Part shown: positions 59,932 to 64,000 of the stretch, in pieces
Numbering within the stretch: the stretch's first letter is position 1
Layout of the letters: each line of letters begins with the position of its first letter
Source of the DNA: Polynucleobacter tropicus
Lineage (GTDB): Bacteria > Pseudomonadota > Gammaproteobacteria > Burkholderiales > Burkholderiaceae
Direction: 5' to 3'
Assembly: GCF_013307225.1 (NCBI RefSeq)
Contig: NZ_CP028942.1
Coordinates: 992,001 to 1,056,000, forward strand
DNA: 64,000 nt
Program-made: the position numbers and the translations under genes
Notes under the pieces: model-generated
The model's input: the letters and a program-made list of their open reading frames with translations, nothing else
Told to the model about the DNA's origin: nothing
The model's database searches: none

Positions 59932-60822
59932 ATGGCAGAACATCAAACCCTTGTAGCACTCTCACGCGAACCCATCTCAGAGAAACTTATATTTGAATTA
60001 AAGGACCACGCCACTCAATTTGGCGCCACCTTGCATACGCTTAGTGGGCAAATTGCCAATGGTCCCTACCACTCTGAGCGTTGGGCATGCAGTCTACATC
60101 TTGATGTAATACAGCGAGAGAAGTTGCGCACACTCTGCTCTCAATATAAGACCGATCTTTGCTTTTTGAATCCAGATTTAGCCCCTAGGGATATAAAAAT
60201 CCTAGCCATGGATATGGATTCCACCTTAATCAATATTGAGTGCATTGATGAGATCGCGGATTTCACAGGAAAAAAATCTGCTGTCGCAGAAATTACTGAA
60301 GCTACGATGCGCGGCGAGATTAAAGACTTTAAGGAGAGTCTCAGAAGGCGCGTGGCTTTATTGGAAGGCATCCATGCGGACGCTCTTGAGGCTGTGTATC
60401 GCGAACGTTTACAACCCAACCCTGGCGCAGTTGAATTGCTTGCTGGCGCACAGCAACGAGGTCTCTACACGCTCCTAGTATCAGGAGGCTTTACTTTCTT
60501 CACGGAGAAGCTGCGGGAGAGACTAGGCTTTAAGCAAACTCAAGCAAATACCCTAGAAATTATTGACGGGAAACTTACTGGCAGAGTTTTGGGCGATATT
60601 GTTGATGGGCTAGCCAAATCTGCTCACCTCGATGATGCCTGCCAAAGATTGGGTTGCACCAGAGCCAATGCGATCACAATGGGCGATGGCGCAAATGACC
60701 TCATCATGATGAATGGCTCAGGGATTAGCGTGGCTTATCAAGCGAAGCCAGTAGTCAAAGAAAAAGCCGACGCGGCTTTTGACCACGTCGGCTTGGATGC
60801 TGCTCTGCTATTAATTAGCTAA
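59932..60822 (+). CDS. serB: Phosphoserine phosphatase
   Basis: 296-residue HAD enzyme; last step of serine synthesis. Motif I MDMDSTLINIECIDEIADF (about 88), motif II LLVSGGFTFF, Lys block KSAHLDDACQRLG and motif III MGDGANDLIMM. The N-terminal 80 residues resemble the ACT-like regulatory part of long SerB. Confidence 0.95.
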   Translation: MAEHQTLVALSREPISEKLIFELKDHATQFGATLHTLSGQIANGPYHSERWACSLHLDVIQREKLRTLCSQYKTDLCFLNPDLAPRDIKILAMDMDSTLINIECIDEIADFTGKKSAVAEITEATMRGEIKDFKESLRRRVALLEGIHADALEAVYRERLQPNPGAVELLAGAQQRGLYTLLVSGGFTFFTEKLRERLGFKQTQANTLEIIDGKLTGRVLGDIVDGLAKSAHLDDACQRLGCTRANAITMGDGANDLIMMNGSGISVAYQAKPVVKEKADAAFDHVGLDAALLLIS

Positions 60823-60826
60823 CTAA

Positions 60827-62011
60827 TTACATGCGTTCAAAAATAGTTGCGATACCTTGACCACCACCAATACACATTGTTACCAAAGCGTATTTACCTT
60901 GAACACGTTGTAACTCATGAATTGCTTTGGTAGCAATCGCCGCACCTGAGCAACCAATTGGGTGCCCCAAAGCAATCGCGCCACCATTCACATTGGTCTT
61001 GGCTGGATCTAAACCCAGGCCCCTAGTCACTGCGAGCGCCTGCGCGGCAAACGCTTCGTTAGATTCAATCACGTCCATTTGATCAAGCTTCAAACCAGCG
61101 CGCTCAAGCGCAAGCTTGGTAGCAGGAATTGGGCCTTCACCCATGATGTGATTTGGAACACCGGCAACCGCATAAGAAACCAAGCGAGCGATTGGCTTAT
61201 GGCCAGCTTTCTTCGCTGTCTCAGCATCAGCCAATACAAAGAATGCAGCGCCATCATTAATGCCCGAAGCGTTACCAGCAGTAACTGAACCACCTTCTTT
61301 TTTAAACACGGCTTTCATTTTGCCGAGCGTTTCCATTGTGGTGTCAGGCTTGCAATGCTCGTCTGTATCAAATACAACATCGCCCTTACGAGTCTTAATC
61401 GTGATTGGAACGATCTGAGACTTAAAGCGACCTTCTTTAATAGCATTCGCAGCACGACGATGAGATTCAACAGCTAGAGCATCTTGCTCTTCGCGAGTTA
61501 ATTTCCATTTCTCAACAAGATTTTCTGCAGTAACACCCATATGGCCAACACCAAACGGATCGGTCAACACAGACACCATCAAATCGAGCATCTTAGTGTC
61601 ACCCATGCGCGCACCACTACGCATCGCTGGTGAACCATACATACCGCGAGACATTACCTCAACGCCACCGCCAACACCGTAGTCACAGTCACCCAACATA
61701 ATTTGCTGAGCTGTTGTCACGATCGCTTGCAAACCAGAGCTACACAAACGGTTCAAGGCCATTGCAACAGATTCCATTGGTAAGCCAGCTTGAATCGAAG
61801 CAACGCGAGCAACATAAGCGTAACGACTATCCGTTGGAATGGTGTTACCGACAGTTACATAATTAATTTTTGCGGGATCTACACCAGAGCGCGCTACCGC
61901 CTCTTTCATGACAATTCCGCCAAGTTCAGATGGCTCAAAGCTGCTGAGTGAACCGTTAAAGCTACCAATTGCGGAACGTACTGCACTTAAGACAACGACA
62001 TCACGACTCAT
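60827..62011 (-). CDS. Acetyl-CoA C-acyltransferase (BktB-type thiolase)
   Basis: 394 residues. Nucleophile Cys in NRLCSSGLQ (about 90), NGGAIALGHPIGCSGA (His) and TMCIGGGQGIATIFER (second Cys). Closest in character to BktB/PhaA beta-ketothiolases of Burkholderiaceae, which feed polyhydroxyalkanoate synthesis; phaR lies nearby. Exact chain-length preference cannot be read. Confidence 0.92.
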   Translation of the reverse strand: MSRDVVVLSAVRSAIGSFNGSLSSFEPSELGGIVMKEAVARSGVDPAKINYVTVGNTIPTDSRYAYVARVASIQAGLPMESVAMALNRLCSSGLQAIVTTAQQIMLGDCDYGVGGGVEVMSRGMYGSPAMRSGARMGDTKMLDLMVSVLTDPFGVGHMGVTAENLVEKWKLTREEQDALAVESHRRAANAIKEGRFKSQIVPITIKTRKGDVVFDTDEHCKPDTTMETLGKMKAVFKKEGGSVTAGNASGINDGAAFFVLADAETAKKAGHKPIARLVSYAVAGVPNHIMGEGPIPATKLALERAGLKLDQMDVIESNEAFAAQALAVTRGLGLDPAKTNVNGGAIALGHPIGCSGAAIATKAIHELQRVQGKYALVTMCIGGGQGIATIFERM

Positions 62012-62094
62012 AACAATCCCCTTACGGTGAATAAACCCATTGATTGGGTCAAATTAGTACTAAAACTGCCAAAACAATAGTTTTATTACATTCG

Positions 62095-63453
62095 TCAAGT
62101 TTCGGCTATTAGGTCATGCCCTTGGGAGCTAATCACTGTCGCGCGGATGATTTCGCCAGTCCGGTAGCGTTTTGAAGGCTTGCTGGGTGGTAAAACCCTC
62201 ACCAGACCATCAATTTCAGGGGCATCACCTATGGTTCGGCCAATACCGCCAGATTCGTCAATTCGATCAATTAGCACCTGAATACGCTTACCCACCTTTT
62301 TGGCTAGTCGCTGTATAGAGATGTCTTCCGCCTTAGCCATGAATCGCGTCCTACGCTCCACCCGGATGGCATCAGGAACCGGATTATCTAGTTGGTTTGC
62401 TAATGCACCTTCTACAGGCGAATATGCAAAGCATCCAGCACGATCAATTTGTGCTTCATCCAAGAAATCGAGCAAATACTGAAACTCTTCCTCTGTCTCA
62501 CCAGGGAAACCAGCAATAAAAGTACTGCGAATAACCAAATCAGGACAAGCCTTGCGCCATGCCAAGATTCGGTCAAGATTTTTCTCGCCGCTTGCTGGTC
62601 GCTTCATACGTTTGAGTACGGCTGGATGGGCATGCTGCAATGGGATATCTAAATAAGGTAATACGCCATATCCATGCTCAGAAAATTCAGCCATCAGGGG
62701 CAATACATCATCAACATGAGGATAGGGATAGACATAATGCAACCTCACCCATGCCTGATATTCGCGCGCAATTTGATTTAAGGCATTCACCAAATCAAAC
62801 ATTTTGGTTTTGACCGGCTTGCCATCCCAAAAACCAGTGCGATATTGAATGTCCACGCCATAAGCACTCGTATCCTGAGATACAACAAGCAACTCTTTTA
62901 CGCCCGATTCAAATAAACGCTTTGCCTCTAGCAATACCTCGCCAATCGGGCGAGATACCAAATCTCCACGCAAGTTAGGAATAATGCAAAAGGTGCAACG
63001 ATGATTGCATCCCTCAGAAATTTTGAGATAAGCGTAGTGTTTGGGGGTAAGCTTGACGCCAGCTGGCGGAACAAGATCCGTAAATGGATCGTGCGGCTTA
63101 GGTAAATGCAAATGAATGGCCTGCATTACTTCATCGGTAGCATGTGGGCCGGTAACTGCTAGAACCTTAGGATGAATGCTTTGAATGAGATCACTGCCAT
63201 CCGCATTCTTTCTGGCGCCAAGGCAGCCAGTGACAATTACCTTGCCGTTTTCAGCTAAAGCCTCACCGATAGCTGAGAGGCTTTCCTCTACAGCGGAATC
63301 AATGAAGCCACAGGTATTGACTACTACGAGGTCCGCGCCAGAATAGTCTTTCGCGGTTTCATAACCTTCTGCGCTTAATTGCGTCAGAATAAGTTCGGAA
63401 TCAACTAATGCCTTGGGGCAACCCAAGGATACAAAACCAATTTTTCCAGCCAC
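62095..63453 (-). CDS. rimO: Ribosomal protein S12 methylthiotransferase
   Basis: 452 residues; radical-SAM methylthiolation of Asp in S12. N-terminal UPF0004 domain with [14 protein letters not shown] and [14 protein letters not shown], radical-SAM CxxxCxxC in CNHRCTFC (about 150), and a C-terminal TRAM domain. The next gene upstream (phaR) ends 2 nt before its start. Confidence 0.96.
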   Translation of the reverse strand: MAGKIGFVSLGCPKALVDSELILTQLSAEGYETAKDYSGADLVVVNTCGFIDSAVEESLSAIGEALAENGKVIVTGCLGARKNADGSDLIQSIHPKVLAVTGPHATDEVMQAIHLHLPKPHDPFTDLVPPAGVKLTPKHYAYLKISEGCNHRCTFCIIPNLRGDLVSRPIGEVLLEAKRLFESGVKELLVVSQDTSAYGVDIQYRTGFWDGKPVKTKMFDLVNALNQIAREYQAWVRLHYVYPYPHVDDVLPLMAEFSEHGYGVLPYLDIPLQHAHPAVLKRMKRPASGEKNLDRILAWRKACPDLVIRSTFIAGFPGETEEEFQYLLDFLDEAQIDRAGCFAYSPVEGALANQLDNPVPDAIRVERRTRFMAKAEDISIQRLAKKVGKRIQVLIDRIDESGGIGRTIGDAPEIDGLVRVLPPSKPSKRYRTGEIIRATVISSQGHDLIAET

Positions 63454-63455
63454 AA

Positions 63456-64000
63456 CTATTCTTTTTCAGATTTATTAGGCTGTTGTGCGAATGGGAAACT
63501 GCCAAACATATTCTGTGAACCCTGCATTTGCTCTTGCATCTTGACAAACAAATCCTTGCTTTGCTCCATGTAGTTACCCATGAGGTTTTGCATTAGAGGA
63601 TTCTGCAAGTTGAGCATTTGCGCCCAAGCTTCTGGAGTGCTGCCCGCGCCAAGACCCTTAGTCTGGTCGCCTAATTTGTTATGGATATCCACAAAAGACT
63701 GCATGGTCTTCTCTAAATAATTTCCCATCAGACCTTGCATGGAATTTCCATAGAAGCGAATGATTTGAGAAAGCATCTGGGTAGAAAACACTGGTGCGCC
63801 ACCAGCCTCTTCTTCCAAAATAATTTGCAACAGAATATTACGCGTTAAATCTTCATCAGTTTTGGCATCGACAACCTTAAAACTTTCGTTGGTCATTACC
63901 AAACCCTTGATGTCAGCCAAGGTGACATAAGTGCTTGTTTGGGTGTCATAGAGACGACGGTTGGGGTACTTCTTAATCAACCGATCTTCACCGGCTTTTT
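63456..64000 (-). CDS. phaR: Polyhydroxyalkanoate synthesis repressor PhaR, 5' end beyond window
   Basis: Granule-associated transcriptional repressor of PHA genes. The frame stays open to base 64000 (Lys-Ala-Gly-Glu-Asp-Arg before Leu-Ile-Lys-Lys-Tyr), so the TTG at 63980 is not the start and the true start lies outside. The [23 protein letters not shown]-binding block is followed by a helical region and a Gln/Met-rich tail (about 100-174). Directly upstream of rimO. Confidence 0.93.
   Translation of the reverse strand, partial: KAGEDRLIKKYPNRRLYDTQTSTYVTLADIKGLVMTNESFKVVDAKTDEDLTRNILLQIILEEEAGGAPVFSTQMLSQIIRFYGNSMQGLMGNYLEKTMQSFVDIHNKLGDQTKGLGAGSTPEAWAQMLNLQNPLMQNLMGNYMEQSKDLFVKMQEQMQGSQNMFGSFPFAQQPNKSEKE

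Overview
The window looks like a chromosomal piece of a low-to-moderate GC betaproteobacterium of the Burkholderiaceae, most likely Polynucleobacter or a close relative. This rests on gene order (tig-clpP-clpX-lon-tRNA-Val-ppiD; pyrG-kdsA-eno-ftsB; gltX beside tRNA-Ala/Glu/Asp; phaR-rimO-thiolase), on protein character and on small, tightly packed genes. It is a recognition call, not the result of a search.

Layout. 1-4015 (+): mltG (5' truncated), tmk, holB, a TatD nuclease and an ankyrin protein. 4087-13620: mixed small units, namely a K+-channel-like protein, a DUF3108 protein, an HNH endonuclease, a YqiA-type esterase, glxR-hyi (tartronate semialdehyde/hydroxypyruvate metabolism), a secreted duplicated-domain protein with an M48 lipoprotein protease, a DUF4118 membrane protein, and a hydrolase/TolC-like/Ala-rich trio. 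13684-30370: a probable genomic island of about 16.7 kb. 30356-63000s: core genes (tRNAs, gltX, hslO, pyrG-kdsA-eno-ftsB, acnB, purL, tesA-like, ppiD, lon-clpX-clpP-tig, ispDF, mfd, serB, thiolase, rimO, and phaR cut by the window end).

The island is the main attraction. A 16-bp exact direct repeat lies at 13684-13699 and at 30355-30370, where it is the 3' end of tRNA-Asp(GTC). A tyrosine integrase starts 200 bp inside the left copy. A rho-independent terminator sits 6 nt outside the left copy, where the terminator of an uninterrupted tRNA-Asp gene would be expected. The left third of the island holds integrase, an unknown gene, an AlpA-like regulator, a P4-type primase-helicase and small unknown genes.

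The remaining two thirds is a sulfur module. Leftward it encodes a serine O-acetyltransferase (EpsC-like), a family 2A encapsulin shell protein, a cysteine desulfurase with a long disordered N-terminal cargo-loading segment, and cysteine synthase CysK. Rightward it encodes a small hydrolase, the sulfate-binding protein, CysT, CysW, CysA and a CysB-type LysR regulator. A 25-bp operator-like motif recurs three times (24189, 24951, 26109), once ahead of each unit, which suggests one regulon. The inferred job is to take up sulfate, make cysteine, and move cysteine sulfur into a protein nanocompartment. No sulfate-reduction genes (cysDNHIJ) are in the window.

Other points of note: a PpiD homologue that appears to have lost its parvulin domain, a near-consensus heat-shock promoter ahead of lon, and iteron-like repeats after the island primase.
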